Shown here: piece after piece, positions 9,978 through 16,472 of the stretch
Layout: each line of letters opens with the position of its first letter
Numbering within the stretch: the first letter of the stretch is position 1
From: CAYVQE01 sp964633205
GTDB lineage: Bacteria > Myxococcota > B64-G9
Direction: 5' to 3'
Assembly: GCA_964633205.1 (NCBI GenBank)
Contig: CAZWFN010000075.1
Span: 1-28,341, forward strand
Length of the DNA stretch: 28,341 nt
Notes under the pieces: generated by a model
The model's input: only the letters and a program-made list of their open reading frames with translations
What the model was told of the DNA's origin: nothing
Database searches by the model: none
Position numbers and translations under genes: made by a program

Positions 9978-11291
9978 TCAGGGCGTGGTGCAGCCGCCGG
10001 CGCAGTCGTAGACCACCTGCACGGTGGACCCGCCGGCCGGCCAGTAATCGCGCTCGAAGGCCACCAGGTGCTGTTCGGCGTCACCGGCGGTGCGCGTCTC
10101 GAGCACCCAACCGGTGGCCAGATCGTTGGCGATCAGCACCCCGTCGCACTTGCCGGCCAGCCCGCAGCCGCCGGCCGCGCAGTCGCTGCTGGAAGCGCAC
10201 TCCGGCGCTTCCGGCCCGTAGACCGTCACCTCGATCGAAGCGCCCGGGTTCTCCGGGTCGTAGGCCGGGGTCTGGCTGAGGGGGAACTCGCGTTGCGGGT
10301 GCAGATACGACACCTCGATGGTCGAGCCGGGCGGCGGTACGTAGCTGCCGTTGAAGAAGATGTTGCCGTTCTCGAAAGTCCACCCGTTCTGCCAGTCCTG
10401 CTCGATCGGCTGGCCGGCGACCATCACCTCGATGCTCTCCTGCTCGGGGTTTTCGTCCGACAGCTGGAAGCGACGATCCAACCCGGCCACGGTCAGGCCC
10501 AGCTGGCTGAGCGTGTCCGAGAAGTCGGCCTCGCAGATCGAGCCGATGCTGCCGCCCACCGCCTGGACCAGCATGTGATAGCGGGTGCCGGCGGCGGCGG
10601 TGGCGCAGCCGTCCGGCTGCGGCCCGACCACGGCGCCGGCCATGACCCGGTTCTCGTTGCCCACCCGTTTGAGCTGCTCGAAGGTACGCTGGTAGAAGCC
10701 GATCTGACCGAAGGAGTGATCGTCCTCGTCCGAGACGAAGATGATGGCCAGGGCCGCGTCCGGGCGCAGGAAGCCGGCGTTGGCGCCCGAGATCAAGGGC
10801 TCGCTCAGGGCGTGGTAGGCCGCCTCCAGCCCGCGTTCGTTGCCGGCGCCGCCCGTGCCCACCCGGATGTTCTGCGAGAAGGCGCTGGCCGGATCGGGCT
10901 GGGTATCGCGGGTGATGATGGCCGGGTTGCCCTGCAGCTGGCCCTGGTGGCCGGCCAGCTCCAGGTCGGTGGAGATGACCCCGATCTGGTAATCGACGTC
11001 GGACTCGTCGATGAACTGGATGAACGAGTCGAAGTTGGCTGCCAGGTCGTTCTGCTCCTGCTGCATCGACGGCGAGTTGTCCACCACCCACAGGATGTCG
11101 ATCTTGGCGGCCGCTTTCTGGACGAAGGTGTCGGTCTGGCCCGAGCCTTCGGGGAAGAACAGATCGTAGTGGGTGGTCACCTTGTACAGCCGGGTGTCGT
11201 CGCAGCCGGTCGCCAGGGCCAGGACCGCGGCCAGCAGCAGCGCCACGCCCGCCAGCGGACCGCGTACGGGCTCGCCTGCCGTGCTCATCAT
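9978..11291 (-). CDS. vWA-domain lipoprotein, first copy
   Basis: 437 residues. Signal peptide with lipobox LATGC (Cys30). The vWA domain covers about 64-270: DILWVVDNSPSM has a complete MIDAS core Asp71-x-Ser73-x-Ser75, then YQIGVISTD and IIFVSDEDD. After it come two copies of a beta-type segment, one ending IFFNGSYVPPPGSTIEVSY and one ending LVAFERDYWPAGGSTVQVVY, separated by a Cys module (ECASSSDCAAGGCGLAGKC). The gene starts ATGATG; the first ATG overlaps the TGA of the matrixin gene by 4 nt, and GGAGGAG lies just upstream, so translation is probably coupled. The second ATG (11288) has the better ribosome-site spacing. It is the larger paralogue of the vWA protein at 7794-8819. Likely a surface protein that binds a partner or matrix component through its metal site. 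Confidence 0.9.
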   Translation of the reverse strand: MMSTAGEPVRGPLAGVALLLAAVLALATGCDDTRLYKVTTHYDLFFPEGSGQTDTFVQKAAAKIDILWVVDNSPSMQQEQNDLAANFDSFIQFIDESDVDYQIGVISTDLELAGHQGQLQGNPAIITRDTQPDPASAFSQNIRVGTGGAGNERGLEAAYHALSEPLISGANAGFLRPDAALAIIFVSDEDDHSFGQIGFYQRTFEQLKRVGNENRVMAGAVVGPQPDGCATAAAGTRYHMLVQAVGGSIGSICEADFSDTLSQLGLTVAGLDRRFQLSDENPEQESIEVMVAGQPIEQDWQNGWTFENGNIFFNGSYVPPPGSTIEVSYLHPQREFPLSQTPAYDPENPGASIEVTVYGPEAPECASSSDCAAGGCGLAGKCDGVLIANDLATGWVLETRTAGDAEQHLVAFERDYWPAGGSTVQVVYDCAGGCTTP

Positions 11292-12103
11292 GTCTCCTCC
11301 TCGTGCCGGCGCCGCCTGAGCTGCCGGCCGCCCAGCCACAGCCCCGGTCCCAGCAGCAACAACCACCAGGCGGCGCTGGAGCGCGCCCCGGCCGCGGCGC
11401 AACCGCCGCCTTTGCCGCCCGGCGGCTCGAAGCCCTCGCAGGGCGCCAGATCGCGGCCGTAGGGGTAGATGTGGCACAGGCCGTCGATGTCGTCCTGGGA
11501 CAGGTCCCGCTTGCGGATCTCGCCCGGCGGGGCGTAGCCGTACATGCTGGCGTTGGGATCGCTGGAGTGGTCCAGCCCCACCGTATGACCGGCCTCGTGG
11601 GCCAGGGTGTTGGCGACGTCGACCAGCACCTCGTCCGCCTCGGCGGTGGTGAAGGTATAGTCGCGGCCGTTGAACTCGATGTCCGAGTCGACCACCTCGC
11701 CGGTCAGGGTGTCGTAGGTGGTGGTGGTGATGGCGATGGCCTGGGGATCGTGCTCCCAGGTCGTCTCCCGCCAGACCACCAGGTTGATGTTCTCATTCCA
11801 GTTGTTCTGGTCGAAGCCCACGTCGTCGCGGTCGGTGGTGCCGGCTGCGATGAACCTGAAATCGGAGCAGATCGGCTCGTTCCAGCGCTCGAAGGTGGTC
11901 CAGACCGCGTTCTGACAGGCGGCCAGCCCGGTGTCCCGGCTGCAGGCGCTGTTGAGGTGGATCTGCACCGTGCGCTCTTTCCACCACAGGCAGGCGTTGG
12001 TGTCGGGATCGCGCGAGCGCACGAAGCCCTGGGCGGCGAGCGGCAGGCCCAGCCACAGCGCCAGACCCAATGCCAGGCCGAAGGCGGGGCGCGCCCGGCT
12101 CAT
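11288..12103 (-). CDS. Matrixin-type zinc metalloprotease with MYXO-CTERM-like tail
   Basis: 271 residues. Signal peptide at 1-25 (ALGLALWLGLPLAAQG). The catalytic domain holds the metzincin zinc motif HEAGHTVGLDH (169-179), with Glu170 as the general base, and a nearby Met in NASMYGY that can form the Met-turn. SQDDIDGLCHIYPYG is the usual end of a matrixin domain. The C-terminus has the tripartite sorting pattern: Gly/Cys motif (GGKGGGC, 229-235), hydrophobic segment (WWLLLLGPGLWLGG) and Arg cluster (RQLRRRR), matching the MYXO-CTERM type, so the enzyme is probably processed and anchored at the cell surface. No propeptide cysteine switch was recognised. Start and stop both overlap neighbours by 4 nt. 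It may process the vWA or Cys-rich lipoproteins or degrade external protein. Confidence 0.92.
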   Translation of the reverse strand: MSRARPAFGLALGLALWLGLPLAAQGFVRSRDPDTNACLWWKERTVQIHLNSACSRDTGLAACQNAVWTTFERWNEPICSDFRFIAAGTTDRDDVGFDQNNWNENINLVVWRETTWEHDPQAIAITTTTYDTLTGEVVDSDIEFNGRDYTFTTAEADEVLVDVANTLAHEAGHTVGLDHSSDPNASMYGYAPPGEIRKRDLSQDDIDGLCHIYPYGRDLAPCEGFEPPGGKGGGCAAAGARSSAAWWLLLLGPGLWLGGRQLRRRRHEEET

Positions 12104-12642
12104 GGCTGGGCCCCGCGGTCGAACACGGCCCGTATGCGGGCCAGGGCCTGCTCGCGCTCCAGGATCAGCGGCCGGCCCGGGTCGCCGTGGAAATCGAGCC
12201 CGGCCAGCCGCTGGACCAGCAGCTCGCGGCCCTGGTCGCGGTGCAGGCCGAACACGCCCTGGCACATGCCCACCACCTGCCAGCCGACCCGACCCCGGCG
12301 CAGCAGCAGCAGCACCGGCCCGGGCTCGGCGAAGCGCGGGTAGCCGGCCACCCGTTGGGTCCAGCGGCCCACCGTGCCGCCCGGCTGGACCACGGTCAGC
12401 TCGGCCGCGCCACCGCCGGCCACGTCGCGCTCGACCGCGAAGCGCAGCCGGGTCCAGATGCGCTTGTGCTCCGGGCCCCAGGCGCTGTGGCGCTCGACGA
12501 GCCGGGCCACCACGACCCGTTCAGATCGCCCGGCCAACTGCTCCAGCGTCATGCGTTTGGCCAGCGAGGCCCGGGCCGCGCCGCCGAGACCGGCCAGCAG
12601 GGCCAGGGCCGTCAGGATCGCTGTGAGTCTGCGCGCATTCAT
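12100..12642 (-). CDS. Secreted protein of unknown function, first gene of the matrixin operon
   Basis: 180 residues with a clear signal peptide (LTAILTALALLAGLGGAARA). The mature part begins LAKRMTLEQLAGRSERVVVARLVE and continues with beta-rich sequence (TRLRFAVERDVAG, ELTVVQPGGTVG, GPVLLLLRRG). This resembles small exported proteins that often stand beside matrixin genes in deltaproteobacteria, but I know no assigned function. It contains a lone Cys, so it is not part of the Cys-rich group. No Shine-Dalgarno site precedes the ATG, and the -10 box of a good promoter ends 7 nt upstream, so the mRNA is probably leaderless. The stop overlaps the matrixin start (ATGA). A chaperone, inhibitor or partner of the protease is a guess from position only. 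Confidence 0.8.
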   Translation of the reverse strand: MNARRLTAILTALALLAGLGGAARASLAKRMTLEQLAGRSERVVVARLVERHSAWGPEHKRIWTRLRFAVERDVAGGGAAELTVVQPGGTVGRWTQRVAGYPRFAEPGPVLLLLRRGRVGWQVVGMCQGVFGLHRDQGRELLVQRLAGLDFHGDPGRPLILEREQALARIRAVFDRGAQP

Positions 12643-12649
12643 CCCGAGA

Positions 12650-12679
12650 ATACTACGCTCCGCGGTCGCCCGCCGTCAA
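12650..12679 (-). promoter_or_regulatory. Promoter of the six-gene matrixin/vWA operon, probably leaderless
   Basis: Minus strand: TTGACG (12679-12674), an 18-bp spacer, TAGTAT (12655-12650). Only 7 nt separate the -10 box from the ATG at 12642, so +1 should fall at or next to the A of the start codon. No ribosome site is present in those 7 nt. Confidence 0.6.
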
Positions 12680-12725
12680 TCGCACTTCGCCGGCGCCGAG
12701 CCGGGGCGGCCGCTGCAGCACGGGC

Positions 12726-12741
12726 TGGCACCGATCTTGCT
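12726..12741 (+). promoter_or_regulatory. Sigma-54 (-24/-12) promoter of the START/glycosyltransferase operon
   Basis: TGGCACCGATCTTGCT fits the RpoN consensus TGGCAC-N5-TTGCT, with GG (12727-12728) and GC (12739-12740) exactly 10 bases apart. Predicted +1 is about 12752, which puts the ATG at 12744 upstream of the transcript and supports the start at 12813. The activator gene is not in the window. Confidence 0.72.
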
Positions 12742-12750
12742 CCATGAACG

Positions 12751-12780
12751 GGTGTGAACGGATGGACGGGGGTGTGAACG
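12751..12780 (+). repeat. Direct repeat GGTGTGAACG, two copies 20 bp apart
   Basis: Perfect 10-bp copies at 12751-12760 and 12771-12780, with a third partial TGAACG at 12745-12750. They begin at the predicted sigma-54 start point. The 20-bp period (two helical turns) would put two bound proteins on one DNA face; a role in the RNA leader is equally possible. Confidence 0.6.
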
Positions 12781-12812
12781 ATGGGGCGCTGCGGCGTCAC
12801 CAGGAGAGCGCC

Positions 12813-13472
12813 ATGATCAAGGCGATCGGCTGGCTGGGAGTGACCGCCTGTGTGGTCGAGTTGACGGCCCAACCGCCGGGCCTGACCCCGATGGAACGTT
12901 CGCTGCCGCAGGCCGGCTTCGAGCGGATCGAGCGGGAGGACGGCGTGACCGTCTACAAGCACCCGGAGACCGAGGTCATCCACCTGGCCGCCGAGGGCCG
13001 TTTCGCCGCCAGCCCGGCCGAGGTGCAGGAGGTGCTGCTGGCCTACGAGGACCAGGTCGGGCAGGTGGAGCGGGTGGCCAGCAGCCGCGTCCTGGAGCGC
13101 GGCGACGGCTGGTTGCAGGTCTACCAGCGGCTGGAGCTGCCCATCGTGTCGGATCGCGACTACACCCTGTGCGTCAACTGGGGGGCCGAGGGGGACAGCC
13201 GCTGGATCCGCTATCGGATCGAGCGCGGCACCGGTCCCCCCGCCACCGACGACGCCGTCCGGGTGCCCGCGCACCGGGGCTCGTGGCAGTTGCAGCCACG
13301 CCGGGACGGTGCCGCCACCCTGGCGCGCTACGAGAGCATCATGGATATGGGCGGCTGGATCCCGCGCTGGTTGGCCAAATCGACCGCCGGCGACGAGGTG
13401 CCCGGCGTGTTCGCCGACTTTAGGGCCATGCTGCGCGATCGAAAAAAAATCGCCCAGGAGGAACGACCATGA
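12813..13472 (+). CDS. START-domain lipid-binding protein, exported
   Basis: 219 residues. The N-terminus IKAIGWLGVTACVVELTAQP is a short signal peptide or anchor. The body resembles the START fold: ERIEREDGVTVYKHPETEVIHLAAEGRFAAS is the opening strand-helix region, SSRVLERGDGWLQVYQRLELPIVSDRDYTLCVNW the central sheet, and GGWIPRWLAKSTAGDEVPGVFADF the long C-terminal helix that caps the lipid cavity. START proteins bind one lipid or sterol in a hydrophobic pocket. ATG 12813 has AGGAG 6 nt upstream; the in-frame ATG at 12744 is rejected because it precedes the predicted sigma-54 transcription start. The stop overlaps the glycosyltransferase start (ATGA). Pairing with a ceramide-glucosyltransferase-like gene suggests handling of the acceptor or product lipid. 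Confidence 0.85.
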   Translation: MIKAIGWLGVTACVVELTAQPPGLTPMERSLPQAGFERIEREDGVTVYKHPETEVIHLAAEGRFAASPAEVQEVLLAYEDQVGQVERVASSRVLERGDGWLQVYQRLELPIVSDRDYTLCVNWGAEGDSRWIRYRIERGTGPPATDDAVRVPAHRGSWQLQPRRDGAATLARYESIMDMGGWIPRWLAKSTAGDEVPGVFADFRAMLRDRKKIAQEERP

Positions 13473-14731
13473 CCATCACCACCGGAGAGATCGTACTGCT
13501 GGTCGCCGCCGCCATCCTGCTGCTCGAGTTGCTGCGCGAGCACGTGGTCCTCGGCCGCGGCCTGCGCTACCGCACCCCGGTCGATGAACACCGGGACTAT
13601 CCCTCGATCAGCGTCATCCGGCCCATCAAGGGTCTGGACGCCGACATGGAGGCCAACCTGCAGGCGGCGCTCGACCACGGTTATCCGGGTCGAATCGAGA
13701 CCCTGTTCGTTTTCGATGACGAGGATGAACCGGCGGTGCCGCTGGTCGAGCGGGCCATCGCCGCGCAGCGCCGGCGCGATCCGGATGCCGAGAGCCGGAT
13801 CGTGTACTCTGGCCCGCCGCCGCCCGACTGCACCGGCAAGCTCAACGCCATGATCCACGGCCTGCGCCGGGCCAGCGGCGATCTGATCGCCTTCGTCGAC
13901 TCCGATACCCGGGCTGGCCCGGACGCGCTGCGGCGGCTGGTCGACACGCTGATCGACCAGCCGCGGGCCGGCACGGCCTTCGCCCCGGTGGTGGCCAGCG
14001 AGCCGCCGCGTACCGCCGGCGATGCCGCCTACGCTTTGCTGCTCAACGGGCTCTATGGCCCGGCGGCAGCCGACAACGTGCGCCGCCGCGGCGGTGACAT
14101 GCCCTTCATCATGGGCCAGTTCATGGTGTTTCGACGCGAGACGATCGACGCCATCGGCGGGCTGGAGTCGGCCGCCGGCCAGCTGGTCGACGATATGTAC
14201 CTGGGCACCCGGGTGGCGCGAAGCGGCCGGCGCAACGTGGTCTCGCCCGAGCGGGTGCCCATCATCCAGCGGGACCTGCCGCTGCGAGCGTTTTGGGGCC
14301 TGTTCCTGCGCTGGATCGCCTTCTCCCGCACCGGCCCCACCATGGCCTTCAAGGTGCCCATCATCCTGCGGGTGCTGTCCTTCCTGCTGAGCCTGGCGCT
14401 GCTGGTGGTGGCGTTGGTCCAGCAGTGGTGGCTGGCGGCGGCCTGTCTGGCGGCGGTGCCGCTGGCCCTGGTGGCCTCGGTCACCGCGCTGCACCACCGG
14501 CTGGGCGGCGGCCGGCTGGCCAGGCGGCATCTGCCGGTGGTGATCGGGGTGCTGCTGGCGGCGCCGCTGGTCTGGTTCCAGATCGTGCTGCGGCGGCGGG
14601 TCAACTGGCGCGGCCGCGAGTACCAGCTCGACGGTCGCTCCGCGCTGGAGACCGAATCGGAAGCGGCCTGCGGCGAGGACCCCCTCGAAGAAGAGTCCAG
14701 CCAGCCCGCCATCAGCCGCTCGACCGATTGA
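13469..14731 (+). CDS. Membrane glycosyltransferase, ceramide glucosyltransferase-like (GT2/GT21 type)
   Basis: 420 residues; CAGGAGGAAC ribosome site. An N-terminal span (about 7-24) is followed by a GT-A catalytic domain: SISVIRPIKGLD (46-57), DDEDE (83-87), the acceptor-site signature CTGKLNAMIHG (121-131), DSD (144-146) for the metal and sugar nucleotide, GGLESAAGQLVDDMYLG (230-246) with the likely catalytic Asp, and FLRW (279-282). The RPIKGLD and GKLNAM segments and the D1-D2-D3-RW order match bacterial ceramide glucosyltransferases, although the (Q/R)xxRW box lacks the leading Q/R. C-terminal spans lie at about 295-315, 320-340 and 350-375. It would transfer a sugar from a nucleotide donor to a membrane lipid at the cytoplasmic face. 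Translation is coupled to the START gene. Confidence 0.87.
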   Translation: MTITTGEIVLLVAAAILLLELLREHVVLGRGLRYRTPVDEHRDYPSISVIRPIKGLDADMEANLQAALDHGYPGRIETLFVFDDEDEPAVPLVERAIAAQRRRDPDAESRIVYSGPPPPDCTGKLNAMIHGLRRASGDLIAFVDSDTRAGPDALRRLVDTLIDQPRAGTAFAPVVASEPPRTAGDAAYALLLNGLYGPAAADNVRRRGGDMPFIMGQFMVFRRETIDAIGGLESAAGQLVDDMYLGTRVARSGRRNVVSPERVPIIQRDLPLRAFWGLFLRWIAFSRTGPTMAFKVPIILRVLSFLLSLALLVVALVQQWWLAAACLAAVPLALVASVTALHHRLGGGRLARRHLPVVIGVLLAAPLVWFQIVLRRRVNWRGREYQLDGRSALETESEAACGEDPLEEESSQPAISRSTD

Positions 14732-14778
14732 TCCCGGATTCCGGGCAGGCCTTCAGGCCGGATGCTGCTGCGGCGCCT

Positions 14779-14815
14779 GCCCGCCGGCCCGCTCGGCGCT
14801 GCGCCGGCGGCGGGC
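14779..14815. other. GC-rich imperfect hairpin in the 295-base gap after the glycosyltransferase gene
   Basis: GCCCGCCGGC (14779-14788) can pair with GCCGGCGGCGGGC (14803-14815), giving a strong stem with a small bulge. No U-tract follows in either direction, so it is not a canonical terminator; it may protect or delay transcripts. The rest of 14732-15026 holds a CAGCGC/GCGCTG inverted repeat (14883-14902) and a sigma-54 promoter. Confidence 0.4.
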
Positions 14816-14918
14816 ATCGACATGCGCCGGACACAGCGAACCGACCCCTGCGCGCCAGGATAAACGGTTCGAAATGGGCCAGCAGCGCAGCAAAAGGCGC
14901 TGATGGCGTTGTAAATGG

Positions 14919-14934
14919 TGGCACGCGGCTTGCT
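14919..14934 (+). promoter_or_regulatory. Sigma-54 (-24/-12) promoter of the coiled-coil/YtxH/sigma-factor operon
   Basis: TGGCACGCGGCTTGCT is a near-perfect RpoN site: GG at 14920-14921 and GC at 14932-14933, 10 bases apart, with TGGCAC and TTGCT both intact. Predicted +1 is near 14945, leaving a leader of about 82 nt before the ATG at 15027. A short inverted repeat lies 17-36 bases upstream. Confidence 0.78.
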
Positions 14935-15026
14935 ACTTCTTGCAGACAAGGGGCCTCCGGCAGGGCCAACGGTAAGCGAATCGGTGAGCCAGCGGGCCGG
15001 CCGGTGGCGCGACGGGAGGCGGTTTC

Positions 15027-15491
15027 ATGGAGGACGGTTCCTGGCAGTTGGCTCTGCTGTTGTTGCTGGCCCTGGCGGTGGGCGCGTTGCTGCCGATCCT
15101 GTTCATGTTGGCCAGTGCCGTGCGCGAGCTGCGCCGGCGCATCCGCGACAGCGGGCCCAAGATCGAGCAGGTGCTGGACCGCGCCCTGGCGGTCAGCGAG
15201 CGGTTGGAGCGCAATACCCGGGGGCTGGAGGAGAAAGAGCAGGCCGTCAGCGAGATGCTGACCGCCGGCCGCGAGCTGGCGCAATCGATCGAAGGGGTCA
15301 AGCGCTCGCTGCACATCGCCCAGGCGGTGGGCAACTCGGTGGGCCCGGCGGTGGCCACTTTTTTGGCTGCCATGCGCGACGACGGCAACCGGGAGCCGGA
15401 TGCGACCGGTCCGGTTGCAGAACGAGCCGAGGAGGCGCCCTCCCCGGCCGATAGAACGACGGAAAACAAGAGAGCAGGAGGTGGATCATGA
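15027..15491 (+). CDS. Single-span membrane protein with cytoplasmic coiled coil (DUF948-like)
   Basis: 154 residues; GGGAGG lies 7 nt before the ATG. One membrane span (about 7-30, LALLLLLALAVGALLPILFMLA) is followed by a charged, heptad-like helix (about 32-100: VRELRRRIRDSGPKIEQVLDRALAVSERLE) and a disordered Glu/Pro/Ala tail. The layout resembles DUF948-type proteins, which are often paired with YtxH-like proteins in stress-related operons; the match is by architecture, not by a distinctive motif. It is first in a three-gene operon with 4-nt overlaps and ends in ATGA with the YtxH-like gene. It could organise the envelope or cell shape under the sigma-54 signal; function unknown. Confidence 0.75.
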   Translation: MEDGSWQLALLLLLALAVGALLPILFMLASAVRELRRRIRDSGPKIEQVLDRALAVSERLERNTRGLEEKEQAVSEMLTAGRELAQSIEGVKRSLHIAQAVGNSVGPAVATFLAAMRDDGNREPDATGPVAERAEEAPSPADRTTENKRAGGGS

Positions 15492-15736
15492 GCGAAAACA
15501 ACAATGCTGGCAACGGTAGCCGGGTATTGGCCGCTTTTCTGGGGGGCCTGGCCGTGGGTGCCGGGGTGGTGTGGTTCACCAGCCCGCGTTCGGGACGCGA
15601 GAACCGCCAGCAGGTGGCGGACATCGCCCGCTCGGGCCGCGATCGGGCGAAGTCGCTGCCGCACGCCACCAGCGCAGCCGCCTCGGCGGCCAAGGAGGCC
15701 TTCAACGAGACCCTGGAACAGCAGCAGAAGTCTTGA
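15488..15736 (+). CDS. YtxH-like small membrane protein
   Basis: 82 residues. After a short polar N-terminus, one Gly-rich span (VLAAFLGGLAVGAGVVWFTSP, about 13-33) is followed directly by PRSGRENRQQVADIARSGRDRAKS, the post-membrane Pro/Ser-Gly-x-Glu/Arg segment characteristic of YtxH-family proteins, then an Ala-rich amphipathic helix. AGGAGGTGG just upstream of the ATG is a strong ribosome site. The start overlaps the previous stop (ATGA), and its own stop overlaps the sigma-factor start (TTGA). YtxH proteins are general-stress-associated in Bacillus; a biochemical activity is not known. Confidence 0.8.
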   Translation: MSENNNAGNGSRVLAAFLGGLAVGAGVVWFTSPRSGRENRQQVADIARSGRDRAKSLPHATSAAASAAKEAFNETLEQQQKS

Positions 15737-16344
15737 CCGCCACGACGCTACAGCCAGACACCTGGGTCGACGAGCACGCGGACGCGCTCTACCACTACGC
15801 CCTGCTGCGCCTGCGCGATCCGAACGCGGCCGAAGAGGTGGTCCAGGAGACCCTGTTGGCCGCGTTGGAAGCCCGGCACCGTTTTGCCGGCCGGGCCAGC
15901 CCGCGCACCTGGTTGACGGGCATCCTGAAGCACAAGATCGTCGACCAGATTAGGCGCTCCAGCCGCGAGCGGCCGGCCAACGGCGCGGACGCGAGCGAGG
16001 CTCTGGATGACATCGAGCACCGGCATTTTACGGCCAAGGGCCGCTGGCGCTGCGGACCCGCCGACTGGCTGGTCGACCCCGAGGCGATGTGCCGCCGCCA
16101 GGAGCTGCAACGCCACCTGGCCGCTTGCCTGGAACGTCTGCCGCCGCGCTTGGCCCGGGTGTTCGCCCTGCGCGAGCTGGAGCAGCTGTCCACCGACGAG
16201 GTCTGCGGGCTGTTGGACATCAGCCGGGCCAATCTATGGGTGAGGCTGCATCGCGCCCGGCTGGCCCTGCGCGCCTGTCTCGAGGAGATGTGGACGCCGG
16301 CGGCAGCGGCGGCGCCGGCGCCAAGAAACCACTTGGCTTCCTGA
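15733..16344 (+). CDS. ECF-type RNA polymerase sigma factor
   Basis: 203 residues from a TTG start overlapping the YtxH stop by 4 nt (TTGA); no ATG or GTG is available before region 2. Region 2 (about 10-75) includes LYHYALLRLRDPNAAEEVVQETLLAALE and FAGRASPRTWLTGILKHKIVDQIR. The linker carries TAKGRWRCGPADWLVDPEAMC. Region 4 (about 132-190) is CLERLPPRLARVFALRELEQLSTDEVCGLLDISRANLWVRLHRARLALRACLEEMW, with the helix-turn-helix in ELSTDEVCGLLDIS-type sequence. The GxW...P..W linker and CLEEMW end resemble the TIGR02943-like subgroup, an assignment from memory. No anti-sigma factor gene follows: the next gene is on the other strand. Being in a sigma-54-driven operon, it would relay that signal to a second regulon. 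Confidence 0.9.
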   Translation: MTATTLQPDTWVDEHADALYHYALLRLRDPNAAEEVVQETLLAALEARHRFAGRASPRTWLTGILKHKIVDQIRRSSRERPANGADASEALDDIEHRHFTAKGRWRCGPADWLVDPEAMCRRQELQRHLAACLERLPPRLARVFALRELEQLSTDEVCGLLDISRANLWVRLHRARLALRACLEEMWTPAAAAAPAPRNHLAS

Positions 16345-16390
16345 CCCGAAGCTCCACGGGAACTTCTAACTCACTTTTTTTACTAGTATC

Positions 16391-16409
16391 CCTCGCCCTT
16401 CGGGCGGGG
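16391..16409. other. GC-rich hairpin between convergent genes
   Basis: CCTCGCCC (16391-16398) pairs with GGGCGGGG (16402-16409) around loop TTC, one T-G wobble included. On the plus strand a T-run (16375-16381) precedes rather than follows the stem, and on the minus strand no U-tract follows. It may help end the sigma-factor and EGF/propeller transcripts, but it is not a standard intrinsic terminator. Confidence 0.35.
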
Positions 16410-16472
16410 AAACTCCGGCCCAAACCTCCAGGCTCCAGACACCACCTGGCGCCTCGCACGGCGCCCGCGTGT

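Noticed and set aside
9876..11462. Large plus-strand open frame antisense to the vWA lipoprotein gene
   Set aside because: Composition is that of an antisense shadow; the minus-strand frame has a signal peptide, MIDAS motif, ribosome site and paralogue.
12744..12812. Earlier ATG start for the START protein
   Set aside because: It lies upstream of the predicted sigma-54 transcription start, has no ribosome site, and would put 23 polar residues before the signal peptide.
16391..16409. Hairpin as an intrinsic terminator for the sigma-factor gene
   Set aside because: The T-run precedes the stem on the plus strand and none follows it on either strand; kept only as a hairpin.
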